Origin: an uncultured Rubripirellula sp. | GTDB lineage: Bacteria > Planctomycetota > Planctomycetia > Pirellulales > Pirellulaceae | NCBI GenBank assembly: GCA_938075415.1 | Contig: CALJHC010000020.1 | Coordinates: forward strand, 1 to 64,000 | Direction of reading: 5' to 3' | Length of the DNA: 64,000 nucleotides | Shown: positions 47,861 to 56,987 of the stretch, one piece after another | Position numbering within the stretch: the stretch's first letter is position 1 | Layout: each line of letters begins with the position of its first letter | Notes under the pieces: generated by a model | Told to the model about the DNA's origin: nothing | The model's input: the letters and a program-made list of their open reading frames with translations, nothing else | Database searches by the model: none | Program-made: the position numbers and the translations under genes

Positions 47861-50800
47861 ATGAATCGAATAGTGTTTGGTTTTGCAACCATTTTTGCCC
47901 TAATGATGATCGTGTTAGCCACCGGTTCCATGACGGGGGGTCATTCTGAGGTTGATGTGGTCAGTCGTCCCGTTCGAGTGGGTAGCGTGATCCAGCAAAC
48001 TGGAAACCCGCTTTTTTGCAGTCCACACTTCTCGCCAATTGCTATTCATGGTGATCATGTCTTTGTCGTCAACACACCATCAGATACGGTTGATGTGTTA
48101 GATCGCGTTACGAGAGAAATGGTGTGTCGTATCAATGTTGGTGTCGATCCGGTCAGCGTCGCCATTCGTCCGGATGGCAAAGAAGTGTGGGTGTCGAATC
48201 ATATTTCTGACTCGGTTAGCGTCATCGATAATGATTCTTCGAGTGCGACGCACTTACAGGTTGTCGCCACGATTCAAGCGTTTGATCCAAAGACCCGGGC
48301 AACACGTTTTGATGAACCCGTAGGGATTGCTTTTGCTGGAAATGATAAAGCCTACGTTGCTTTGTCTTCTGAGAATGAGATTGCTGTCGTGAACGTTGAA
48401 AAACGGATCATAACCAACCGTCTTAAGATTCCGGCACAGGACCCGCGGGCGATCCTCGTTCGAGGAGAACGGTTGTACGTGGTTCCCTTTGAATCAAATA
48501 ATCAGACACAACTGTCAGGCGGCAGCGGAGATAAGATTGACGGCGATTTGGTGACTTTTGATGCTTGGCAGCATTCGATTTTTCACAATAACGTTCTGTC
48601 TCTTGGGCACGTCGTTGATATCGTCAAGCATCCAGATGTTCCCGATCGAGACTTATTCGTCTTCGATACCCAGAGTGACGAGCTGGTTGAAGTTGTTGAT
48701 TCGCTGGGGACTTTACTTTACGGCATGGCAGTTGATTCAAAGGGTAATGTCTTTGTCGCCCAAACCGACGCCCGCAATGATGTTAATGGTCGCGCTGGAA
48801 CAAAGAAGCACGGCTTAGAGCAATTAGAAAATCGAGCATTCCTTAATCAGATTACGAGTATTAATTTTCATGACGGTGAGTCACAGGAAACCCGGTTCTT
48901 TGATCTTGAACCGTTGCCGCCGCGGCACCCCACTCCCGACAATGCATTGGCCACGCCTTTTGCAATTGAAGTCACACGGGACGATCAGACACTTGTTGCA
49001 ACCGCAGCGGGTAGTGACAAGTTGTTTACGGTGGATGCAAAAAGTGGTGAAGTGTTGGGGCGAGTTTCGGTCGGCGTGGTGCCTCGTGGCATCGCGTTGG
49101 ATGAATCACCCGATTCTATCTCGGCTTGGGTTTACAATGCCGTGGCCAATTCAGTGTCCGTCGTGGATCTTAGTGATCGTTCCAAGCCCACCGTGAAGGG
49201 CTTCGTCTCATTGGAAGATCCGACCGACGAACAAGTCAAGCTTGGCCGGACATGGTTTAATGATGCGGGCGCCTCGTCGACTGGATCCTATTCTTGCGCG
49301 AGTTGTCATCCCGACGGACACACCGACCAACTTTTGTGGGTATTGAAGACGCCAGTGGTCTCGGGGGGGGATCAGATCATGCCTCGCTCGACGATGCCCT
49401 TGCGTGGTTTGCGAGATACCGCTCCTTTTCATTGGGACGGTATTCCTGGTGATCCTTACGGTGGAAACAATAGTGCAAATATCTGGGGGTCGGATGAGCC
49501 AAACAGTGATATTGATGATCCGGAAAGTACAACACGACATCTGATTGATGGCGGTCTCGCGGCGACGATGCTGATGCACGGTAGTCAGGCGATCAACGAT
49601 GAGGGAAAGTCAGGTGCATTCTCTGCAGAGCAGCGAGATGAGATGGCAAAATTCTTGCTGGCGGTGCCGTATCCCCCGGCTCAAAAGCGAGCCTACACCA
49701 ATGTTTTATCGAAGACCGCGGCCAAGGGTTTTGAGTTGTTTCACATCAAAGGCCATCTTGATGAGAAACCGAAACCGAATGTCTGCGGCGATTGCCACCG
49801 CATGCCACACTTGGTCAGTACCAATACTCCGGGAACTGGAATGGAAGCGCCAACATGGCGTGGTGCCTATGATCGATTTTTGATTCTCCCACAAGGCCGT
49901 CTCAATATCATTGACTTCGATTTCTATCGTCGCGTCGCCGAGAAAGGAATCCCAGAGCGGGAGATGTGGCAATTCTCTTGGCAAGGGCAATCACGGTTTG
50001 ATCCAATTTGGGACATGGTGCTGGAGGGTAGCACCGGGTATTCCGGCTCTTTTGCACGTCAAGTCACACTGAGTCAATCAACTTGCGGAGAAGCATTAAC
50101 TAAAGATTTGCTCGATGCCCTCGAAACTGCGGCTGCTGAAAAAGCGATCGTGTTGGAGGCGGAGGGTGTATTGCTCAACAGGTCCCCTTCGCAAGAAATA
50201 GCATTGCAGTTTTCAGAAGGTCAATACGTTAGCAAGGAAGTGAAACCGCGGACGATGTCACGCGAGGAACTTGTCCAATTAGCTGAACAAGGTGCTTTTG
50301 TTGGCACATTTACAGCCCGACACGGAAAGAAATCAGAATCCATCGCCCACCCGCAACCGGCACTCTGGACGTCAGGGCCAATCCAACGGCAGAGCGGGCA
50401 TCAGAATTTTCCCATTATTCATCCAGACCAAAAAGACATGCACATCAGCGGGCGACACGTTGAAGCCGGATCTCATCTCATCGTGGATGGTCGACGGGTG
50501 CAGGGTCGAGTGAGCCTAGTTGGTAAGGACCAAATCAAGATTCAATTTGAAGCCCTTCCCAGCATCGGGACCCACCTTTTGCAAGTGCAGAATCCGGGAG
50601 GTCAGTTCAGTAACGACTTCTTATTCAATGTCACCGAATCTGAAGACGCAGCGGAGACCCTTGTGGCGTTGCGAGCGCGTGAGGATCGGGACATTCGCGA
50701 TGCGATTGCCGAGGCGATCGAGCGTGGGAATTCAGAGGAATTGCTGGGTTATTTGAATCGGCGGCAGCAGCGTGGTCGGGTCAACGAGCGACAGCCAAGA

Positions 50801-51169
50801 TCCGGTTCGGTTCCACTTTCAATCGCTGCTCTTCATGGTCAACTCAATGTTGCTCAAGTGCTTTTGCGCCGAGGTGCCAAAGTGGATGGAACCAATCGAG
50901 ATGGGAACACAGCGCTTCACATTGCGGCGTTCCTTTGTCGTGAAGATCTGGTCAAGTTACTTTTAAAGAACGGAGCATCCACGACGGTAACCAATGCCCG
51001 GGGCCAAACACCGATCGATGTTGTTTCTGAAGAATGGAGCGAAACCCTGGCTGATACCTATGATTCCATCGGCAATGCCGTAGGAATCGACTTGAACTCA
51101 CGCCAAATGCGTAAGATGCGTCCGCAGATCGCTGCCTTGCTGCATATGGAGAAGAACAAGAATGACTAA
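47861..51169 (+). CDS. YVTN propeller – c-type heme – ankyrin fusion protein
   Basis: This 1102-residue secreted protein has an N-terminal signal helix (FGFATIFALMMIVLATGS). About residues 45–450 are YVTN-type propeller repeats (VDPVSVAIRPDGKEVWVSNH, VVPRGIALDESPDSISAWVY). Two c-type heme sites follow: C479-A-S-C-H483 with PDGHTDQL, and C642-G-D-C-H646 with RMPH. The layout between and around them resembles di-heme peroxidase/MauG-type proteins. About 840–950 is a beta-sandwich (IIHPDQKDMHISGRHVEAGS). About 984–1060 are ankyrin repeats (PLSIAALHGQLNVAQVLLRR, TALHIAAFLCREDLVKLLLK). It heads a five-gene operon and overlaps the next gene by 8 bases. A role as secreted redox scaffold is inference; ankyrin on an exported cytochrome is unusual. 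Confidence 0.8.
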   Translation: MNRIVFGFATIFALMMIVLATGSMTGGHSEVDVVSRPVRVGSVIQQTGNPLFCSPHFSPIAIHGDHVFVVNTPSDTVDVLDRVTREMVCRINVGVDPVSVAIRPDGKEVWVSNHISDSVSVIDNDSSSATHLQVVATIQAFDPKTRATRFDEPVGIAFAGNDKAYVALSSENEIAVVNVEKRIITNRLKIPAQDPRAILVRGERLYVVPFESNNQTQLSGGSGDKIDGDLVTFDAWQHSIFHNNVLSLGHVVDIVKHPDVPDRDLFVFDTQSDELVEVVDSLGTLLYGMAVDSKGNVFVAQTDARNDVNGRAGTKKHGLEQLENRAFLNQITSINFHDGESQETRFFDLEPLPPRHPTPDNALATPFAIEVTRDDQTLVATAAGSDKLFTVDAKSGEVLGRVSVGVVPRGIALDESPDSISAWVYNAVANSVSVVDLSDRSKPTVKGFVSLEDPTDEQVKLGRTWFNDAGASSTGSYSCASCHPDGHTDQLLWVLKTPVVSGGDQIMPRSTMPLRGLRDTAPFHWDGIPGDPYGGNNSANIWGSDEPNSDIDDPESTTRHLIDGGLAATMLMHGSQAINDEGKSGAFSAEQRDEMAKFLLAVPYPPAQKRAYTNVLSKTAAKGFELFHIKGHLDEKPKPNVCGDCHRMPHLVSTNTPGTGMEAPTWRGAYDRFLILPQGRLNIIDFDFYRRVAEKGIPEREMWQFSWQGQSRFDPIWDMVLEGSTGYSGSFARQVTLSQSTCGEALTKDLLDALETAAAEKAIVLEAEGVLLNRSPSQEIALQFSEGQYVSKEVKPRTMSREELVQLAEQGAFVGTFTARHGKKSESIAHPQPALWTSGPIQRQSGHQNFPIIHPDQKDMHISGRHVEAGSHLIVDGRRVQGRVSLVGKDQIKIQFEALPSIGTHLLQVQNPGGQFSNDFLFNVTESEDAAETLVALRAREDRDIRDAIAEAIERGNSEELLGYLNRRQQRGRVNERQPRSGSVPLSIAALHGQLNVAQVLLRRGAKVDGTNRDGNTALHIAAFLCREDLVKLLLKNGASTTVTNARGQTPIDVVSEEWSETLADTYDSIGNAVGIDLNSRQMRKMRPQIAALLHMEKNKND

Positions 51170-52628
51170 TTTTTCTAGTTGGAAAAAAACCATCAGCGTT
51201 CTTGTTTTTTTCCTTCTGACCGGTCAACTCCATTCGGCAGAATCGGACAGTCATCCTAACGTTCTTTTCATTGCCGTCGACGATCTGAATGACTGGATCG
51301 GTTGCCTTGGTGGACATCCTCAGGCAAAGACTCCCAATATTGATCGTCTCGCATCTCGAGGTGTGCTATTCGAACAGGCTCATTGCGCCGCTCCACTTTG
51401 CAGTCCGTCTCGCACGGCGATCATGACAGGGTTAAGGCCATCAACGACCGGTATTTACGGAAACCTGAATTGGTTTCGGGATATGCCACAGTATCAGGAC
51501 TGGGTGACACTGCCGCAGTACTTTCGTCAACAGGGGTATCTCGCCTGGGGCGGCGGCAAGCTTTATCATCAGGCCCATGGGAAATTCTCCGATGCGGCGG
51601 CGTGGGATCATGTTTATTCAACGCGAACTGGCGCCGTCCCGCCGCCAGAACACGAACGCTACAAACACGGGCTACGCCCTAAATTCGAGTCGAATCCAAT
51701 TCTCGCTCGCCTGATTGATTGGGGACCGACCGACCACCCCATTGAGGCCAATCCCGATTGGAAGACCGCCGAAGGAGCCGCCCAATTCCTCGCGAGGGAT
51801 CATAATAAACCCTTCTTCCTGGGCTGTGGTATCTACCTGCCACATCTTCCTTGGTATGCCCCGAAGAAATTCTTCGACATGCATCCCCTCGAAGAGATCG
51901 AACTTCCGCCATACAAGGCAGACGATTTCAATGACATCCCCGCGATTGGCCGGCGGATGGGCGAACGTCATATCAAACACATCCGTGAGAGCGGCAAATG
52001 GAAGGAAGCTGTCCAGGGTTGTCTCGCAGCTGACTCCTTCGCTGATGCCTGCGTAGGTCATGTGCTCGATGCATTGGAAAAGAGTCGTTATCACGACAAC
52101 ACCATTGTGGTTCTGCTGGGCGATCATGGCTATGACGTCGGTGAAAAGAAGATCGCCAAGTCGGCGCTTTGGGAGCAGACGACTCGCACACCGCTGATCA
52201 TCCATGCGCAAGGCAAGTTGCCGTCCAGCACACCGTCCGATACACCGACCAGTGGAAAGATCTGCAAGAGTCCAGTTAGTCTCGTTGATCTTTATCCGAC
52301 GTTGCTCGATTTATGCGGCTTGCCGGAAAACCCGAAGAACGAAGGGCGAAGTCTCGCCCCGCTGGTTCGAAATCCGCACGCCGATTGGCCGTATCCAGCG
52401 ATCGTCACGCACTCGCCTCACTGGCTCGGTGTGAATCACGCGGTCCGCTTCCAGCGTTGGCATTACATCCGTTATGCCGACGGCGGTGAGGAACTCTACG
52501 ATGCCACCCAAGACCCACACCAGTGGAAGAACCTGGCCAATGAAACGGCCCACGATCAGGTCAAGGCTGAATTGAAAAAGTGGCTCCCCAAGAAAAATGC
52601 CCCTCACTTCGGCGCGAGCAAAAGGTAA
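51162..52628 (+). CDS. Secreted sulfatase, iduronate-2-sulfatase-like
   Basis: The ATG overlaps the last codons of the preceding gene by 8 bases, which indicates coupled translation. The 488-residue product has a signal peptide ending near LHSAES. Core sites are LFIAVDDLNDWIGCLGGHP (metal binding), the formylglycine motif C80-S-P-S-R in LCSPSRTAIMTGLRPST, AWGGGKLYHQAHG, LGCGIYLPHLPWYAPKKFFD and VVLLGDHGYDVGEKKIAKSA. The DLNDW and PHLPW blocks are typical of iduronate-2-sulfatase-like members. It ends with WLPKKNAPHFG. It should cleave a 2-O-type sulfate ester on an acidic sugar; that detail is inference. Codon use leans to C/G-ending codons more than in the first gene of the operon. Confidence 0.9.
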   Translation: MTNFSSWKKTISVLVFFLLTGQLHSAESDSHPNVLFIAVDDLNDWIGCLGGHPQAKTPNIDRLASRGVLFEQAHCAAPLCSPSRTAIMTGLRPSTTGIYGNLNWFRDMPQYQDWVTLPQYFRQQGYLAWGGGKLYHQAHGKFSDAAAWDHVYSTRTGAVPPPEHERYKHGLRPKFESNPILARLIDWGPTDHPIEANPDWKTAEGAAQFLARDHNKPFFLGCGIYLPHLPWYAPKKFFDMHPLEEIELPPYKADDFNDIPAIGRRMGERHIKHIRESGKWKEAVQGCLAADSFADACVGHVLDALEKSRYHDNTIVVLLGDHGYDVGEKKIAKSALWEQTTRTPLIIHAQGKLPSSTPSDTPTSGKICKSPVSLVDLYPTLLDLCGLPENPKNEGRSLAPLVRNPHADWPYPAIVTHSPHWLGVNHAVRFQRWHYIRYADGGEELYDATQDPHQWKNLANETAHDQVKAELKKWLPKKNAPHFGASKR

Positions 52629-52632
52629 TAAC

Positions 52633-54441
52633 TTGAAGCCTATCCTCTCATTATTATGCTCCCTGCTGCTAGCTTGTCCCGGCTTTGCCCATGGCAAGCC
52701 GCCGAATGTTGTCACCCTTCTCGTCGACGATCTCGGCTACCGCGACCTCGGCTGCTACGGCGGTCCCGTTAAGACCCCAGTTCTTGATAAGTTGGCCGCC
52801 GAGGGTGTGCGCTTCACTGATTTTCACTCGGGAGCCGCGACCTGCTCCCCCTCGCGAGCAACTTTTCTGACAGGCCGCCACCACTACCGCACCGGAGTCT
52901 ACTCCGTCATCACCGAGCGTCTTCACAAGATGCATCTTTTGGAGCGAGAAACGACCATCGCCGAAGTGCTCAAACAGAACGGTTTCGCCACCGCCCACTT
53001 CGGCAAATGGCATCTTGGCATGCCCGTCAACGATCGCGAGAACCCCACTCCCGCCGACCATGGCTTCGACCACTGGTTTGGCCTCGTCAACGGTCCGGGA
53101 AAGAGTCACAAGGACCCAACCAACTTTATCCGCAATGGCAAACGCCTTGGAATGATGGGAGGCTACTCCTGCCAGATCGTCGTTGACGAGGCACTCACTT
53201 GGCTTGATGCAAAACGCGACGGCAACGAGCCCTTCTTTCTCAATCTCTGGTTCAATGAACCCCACGCCCCGATCGCGGCGCCCGATGAAATTGTTTCCCT
53301 GTATGGCGCGCTCGACGATCAGGCCGCGATTTACAGCGGCACCATCGACAACACCGACCGGGCGATTGGGCGACTCGTTGCCAGGCTTGAACAACTCGGC
53401 GAGCTCGACAACACCATCATCATCTACTCGTCCGACAACGGCAGCTACCGGCAGAAGCGTAACGGAGAACTGCGAGGTAAGAAAGGATCTCAATTCGAAG
53501 GCGGGCACCGAGTTCCGGGCATCTTTTACTGGAAAGGTGGGATTCCCGGTGGCCGCGTCGAGGACGAACCGGCTGCCGCGGTGGATCTTCTTCCGACCCT
53601 TTGCGGATTGATCGGAATCAAGAAACCCAATGGCGTCCATCTTGACGGCTCCGACCTAACGCCCCTGCTCACCCGTGCTGGCACCTTCGAGAGGCATCAG
53701 CCATTGTTCTGGATAAGTGGCGCAAACATGGTCCTGCGAATGGGTGACCACACGCTTTTCGCCTCAGGCACTGCGAAATCGCCGATCGACTTCAAAACGG
53801 CCGATCGGCTCATGAAGCAAATCAAAGAAGTCCTCGGCGATGATCTCGAGAAAGAACTGGGCGGAATGGATTTTCGCTCTCGACTGTTCAACGGAAGATT
53901 CGCCAACCCCGAGGCCAATCGACTGAAGGATCAGCACCGGGACTTGTACTACTTCAACGAGGCCTGGATCCCCGAACTCAAAAAAGGTGGACTCGGCGGC
54001 GTCCAACTCTATGATCTTTCAAAGGATCTCAAGCAGGAAAACGGCATTGCAAAAGCGCGGCCTGAACTCGTTGCTCGAATGAAAGAAAAGGCCGCTGCCA
54101 TCTACCAGAGTGTCATGGCCGATGCCCCTGAATGGCTCACTTCCGAGGAACTGGTCGCTGCGAAGAAACCTCGAAAAAATATGCCTGATCGGCCTGCTCC
54201 CGGAGCAACCGATACCGCGAAACTCCTAGCTCGGATCGACCAGACTCCCCTTCCAGACGGCTATCAGGGAAGCAGCCATCAGCCTTACGTTGACCGCGTC
54301 ATGGCCGGCCTTGAGGCCGAGCAACGCGCGCGGGTCGGTCAACTCTGGAAGGAAAAACGCCGTCTCGATCCAGACATGCCCGATCCGGGGTCCTCCTTCG
54401 TCAAAATCCTCACTCACATCGTCGGAAAAAGTAAGCATTAG
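52633..54441 (+). CDS. Secreted sulfatase with C-terminal shared module
   Basis: A TTG at 52633, preceded by AAGGTAAT, was chosen. From there the leader (KPILSLLCSLLLACPGFA) aligns with the leader of the next gene and places the formylglycine Cys at residue 71 in both proteins. The product has 602 residues. Core sites are TLLVDDLGYRDLGCYGG, C71-S-P-S-R, HFGKWHLGMPV, WFNEPHAPIAAP and IIYSSDNGSYRQKRNGELRG. LLLAC in the leader fits a lipobox, so the enzyme may be a lipoprotein. The last 75 residues (54213–54438: LLARIDQTPLPDGY, RVGQLWKEKRRLDPDM) form a module found again in the next two genes. Codons are strongly C-ending, unlike the paralogue downstream. Confidence 0.9.
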   Translation: MKPILSLLCSLLLACPGFAHGKPPNVVTLLVDDLGYRDLGCYGGPVKTPVLDKLAAEGVRFTDFHSGAATCSPSRATFLTGRHHYRTGVYSVITERLHKMHLLERETTIAEVLKQNGFATAHFGKWHLGMPVNDRENPTPADHGFDHWFGLVNGPGKSHKDPTNFIRNGKRLGMMGGYSCQIVVDEALTWLDAKRDGNEPFFLNLWFNEPHAPIAAPDEIVSLYGALDDQAAIYSGTIDNTDRAIGRLVARLEQLGELDNTIIIYSSDNGSYRQKRNGELRGKKGSQFEGGHRVPGIFYWKGGIPGGRVEDEPAAAVDLLPTLCGLIGIKKPNGVHLDGSDLTPLLTRAGTFERHQPLFWISGANMVLRMGDHTLFASGTAKSPIDFKTADRLMKQIKEVLGDDLEKELGGMDFRSRLFNGRFANPEANRLKDQHRDLYYFNEAWIPELKKGGLGGVQLYDLSKDLKQENGIAKARPELVARMKEKAAAIYQSVMADAPEWLTSEELVAAKKPRKNMPDRPAPGATDTAKLLARIDQTPLPDGYQGSSHQPYVDRVMAGLEAEQRARVGQLWKEKRRLDPDMPDPGSSFVKILTHIVGKSKH

Positions 54442-54455
54442 CGAAGCAACGTAAC

Positions 54456-56873
54456 ATGAAATTTATCTTCACCTTTTTTTGTCTCCTGCTTCTGGCTTGT
54501 TCCGGTTTTGCCAAAGACAAACCGCCCAATGTAGTCATTCTGCTAGCCGATGATCTGGGTTCACAGGACATTGGTTGTGATGGCGGCCCTGTGAAAACAC
54601 CAACTCTCGATCGGTTGGCAGCAAATGGTGTTCGTTTCACCGATTTTCATTCTGGAGCACCAGTCTGCTCGACAGCGCGAGCGACACTTCTCACCGGACG
54701 TCATCATTTGAGAACCGGCGTCTACACGGTCATTCAGGATCACATTCATGACATGCACCTTCGTGAAAATGAGGTGACGATTGCCGAGCACCTGAAAGCG
54801 AATCAGTACGACACGGTTCATCTTGGAAAATGGCATCTTGGAACACCGTTTCGGGGGATGAAGAAACCGTGGATCGACGAACATGGGTTTGATTATTGGT
54901 TCGCTACCGACTTGAACGCGGCGCCCAGCCATCGCAACCCCAAAAACTTTTGGCGCAATCGAGAACGCGTGGGGGAGTTGGACGGCTATGCCTGCCAGCT
55001 TGTGGTCGATGAGGCAATCACGTGGTTGGATGAAAATCGCGATGAGGCAAAACCTTTTTTCCTCAACATCTGGTTTCATGAACCGCACGCCCCGTTGGCA
55101 GCACCCGATGAAATCGTCAAACAATACGGTGAGCTTAATGATCCCAACGCCATCTATTCTGCAACGATTGACAATACCGACCGCGCCATTGCTCGGCTGG
55201 TGAATAAGCTCGACCAAATTGATTCACTTGATGACACGATTATCATCTACACATCAGACCATGGCAGCTATCTCCATGAGCGGAACGGCAATTTGCAAGC
55301 CGGCAAAGGATCCTTGATGGAAGGTGGCATTCGCACGCCCGGAATCATTCATTGGCCCAAAGGTATTCAGGGTGGGCGAGTGGAAAGTACACCCGCCGGG
55401 GCCGTTGATCTGTTGCCCACGATCTGTGGATTGATCGGAGTGAAGACACCGGACAAGGTTCATCTCGACGGAACTGACCTTTCGCCAATCTTGATCGGCA
55501 ATCAATCAGATTTGCAACGCCACCAACCTCTCACTTGGCACTCTCCCACTAGCCAACCGGTTGTGGTGATTCGTGAGGGTAATTACTCACTTGTCGGTAG
55601 GCGAAAGAGCGAATATCCGAAGGATCAAAAATCAATTGAGACGATCTTGGTCGAGATGAAAGTCATTCTGGAAAGGATACATGGTCGGGAGTTGTCGCAG
55701 TCCGAGCTTTTGCATATGGCGTGGAACAGTGAAATAAAGACACCAGAGTGGAACCGTCTCCGCTCCCAATTTGTCATGCTCAACACCTTTCAGGAAGCAT
55801 GGATCCCTATGATCAAGGCCGGCTCAGGAGGCATCTCGCAATTTCAACTCTACGACCTCTCGACTGATCCCCGTCAGCAAAAAGATATCTCCAAACGCCT
55901 ACCAGAGGTGGCGAGCCGACTGCAACAAGAAGTGCTAAGAATCAATGCAGATATTTTAAAGGAAGCACACGACTGGGGATCTTACAAGTCCACCTCAGAA
56001 TCGGAGACGAAGCCAAGTCCTAGGACGGCGATCCACGATGCTGAACTGGAAGCACTGCTGACCAAAATTGATCAAACCGATTTACCGATCGGTTACGATC
56101 TCGCGAAGCATCAGTCTTATGTTGATGCGCGCATGAAGGCTCTCCAGCCAGAACAACAAAGCCAAGTCGGCAGGCTTTGGAAAGAGAAGCGTCGACTACA
56201 ACCGAACATGCAAAATGTGGGCATGTCGTTTGTCAGGATCCTCGAATACGTGGCTGGGGGTAAGGAGTTTGAGAATGTAAGTCTCGAAAAGATGACCAAG
56301 ATTCATCGCCTAGCCACAACGAAGCGATCCGTCTTTGATGCCTTCTCCTACTTGAATCGCTTGCCTGACAGGCCTTACAACGAAGAAACACCCGAAGATT
56401 TTTCAGGTCGCCTTTTAGGTCGTCTGGCGAATCAGGAAGGGCGAGTTCTGCTGAAAACTCCACCGGGTATGGATCGGCAAGCCTACGAAGGCTTCAAGAC
56501 GTTCATCAGGTACGAAGGGGAAGTTAGTGTCGGTAACTGTTCCGCCTGTCATACGCTGTCTGATTTCACCAATGGGAAAACTCATGTTGTCACGAAAGGT
56601 GGTAAGACGATGCCCACACTGTCACTGCGAAACACTGGGCAGCGTGGCGTTGAATTGAGAGCAGCAATTAAAACAAAGATCGAAGCGGCACGTTTGAAGA
56701 AGTCCGGAGAAGCAGGTCAGATTGATGATGAGTATGCAAGGATGAGTTTAAACCAAAACGATGTATCGACACTAATCGCATTTTTGAAGTTACTTGAAGA
56801 TGTACCGGATGAAAAGTTTCGGGAGCTGATTCTCAAAGCTTCTGTGCTGGATACTTCATCAGACCTTGATTGA
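54456..56873 (+). CDS. Sulfatase fused to c-type cytochrome domain
   Basis: This 805-residue protein starts 14 bases after the previous gene; its leader (MKFIFTFFCLLLLACSGFA) has a lipobox-like LLLAC. The sulfatase core is complete (LLADDLGSQDIGCDGG, HLGKWHLGTPF, WFHEPHAPLAAP, IIYTSDHGSYLHERNGNLQA), but the formylglycine motif reads C71-S-T-A-R, with Thr where Pro (rarely Ala) is expected. The shared module lies at about residues 528–602 (LLTKIDQTDLPIGYDLAKHQ). It is followed by a heme domain with C695-S-A-C-H699 and the late segment GGKTMPTLSLRNTG that could give the distal Met. Probable role: a desulfating enzyme tied to electron transfer, or a sulfatase fold reused for binding. A sulfatase–cytochrome fusion is rare. 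Confidence 0.88.
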   Translation: MKFIFTFFCLLLLACSGFAKDKPPNVVILLADDLGSQDIGCDGGPVKTPTLDRLAANGVRFTDFHSGAPVCSTARATLLTGRHHLRTGVYTVIQDHIHDMHLRENEVTIAEHLKANQYDTVHLGKWHLGTPFRGMKKPWIDEHGFDYWFATDLNAAPSHRNPKNFWRNRERVGELDGYACQLVVDEAITWLDENRDEAKPFFLNIWFHEPHAPLAAPDEIVKQYGELNDPNAIYSATIDNTDRAIARLVNKLDQIDSLDDTIIIYTSDHGSYLHERNGNLQAGKGSLMEGGIRTPGIIHWPKGIQGGRVESTPAGAVDLLPTICGLIGVKTPDKVHLDGTDLSPILIGNQSDLQRHQPLTWHSPTSQPVVVIREGNYSLVGRRKSEYPKDQKSIETILVEMKVILERIHGRELSQSELLHMAWNSEIKTPEWNRLRSQFVMLNTFQEAWIPMIKAGSGGISQFQLYDLSTDPRQQKDISKRLPEVASRLQQEVLRINADILKEAHDWGSYKSTSESETKPSPRTAIHDAELEALLTKIDQTDLPIGYDLAKHQSYVDARMKALQPEQQSQVGRLWKEKRRLQPNMQNVGMSFVRILEYVAGGKEFENVSLEKMTKIHRLATTKRSVFDAFSYLNRLPDRPYNEETPEDFSGRLLGRLANQEGRVLLKTPPGMDRQAYEGFKTFIRYEGEVSVGNCSACHTLSDFTNGKTHVVTKGGKTMPTLSLRNTGQRGVELRAAIKTKIEAARLKKSGEAGQIDDEYARMSLNQNDVSTLIAFLKLLEDVPDEKFRELILKASVLDTSSDLD

Positions 56874-56987
56874 AAATTTTTGCACGATCAAAACAACGAC
56901 GTGGCTTTGTTATTTTTCGTGGTCGAGACCCAGCGTTTGAAACGCATCGACTGCTGTTTGTAATAGGACCGACCGGAGACCCAATTA

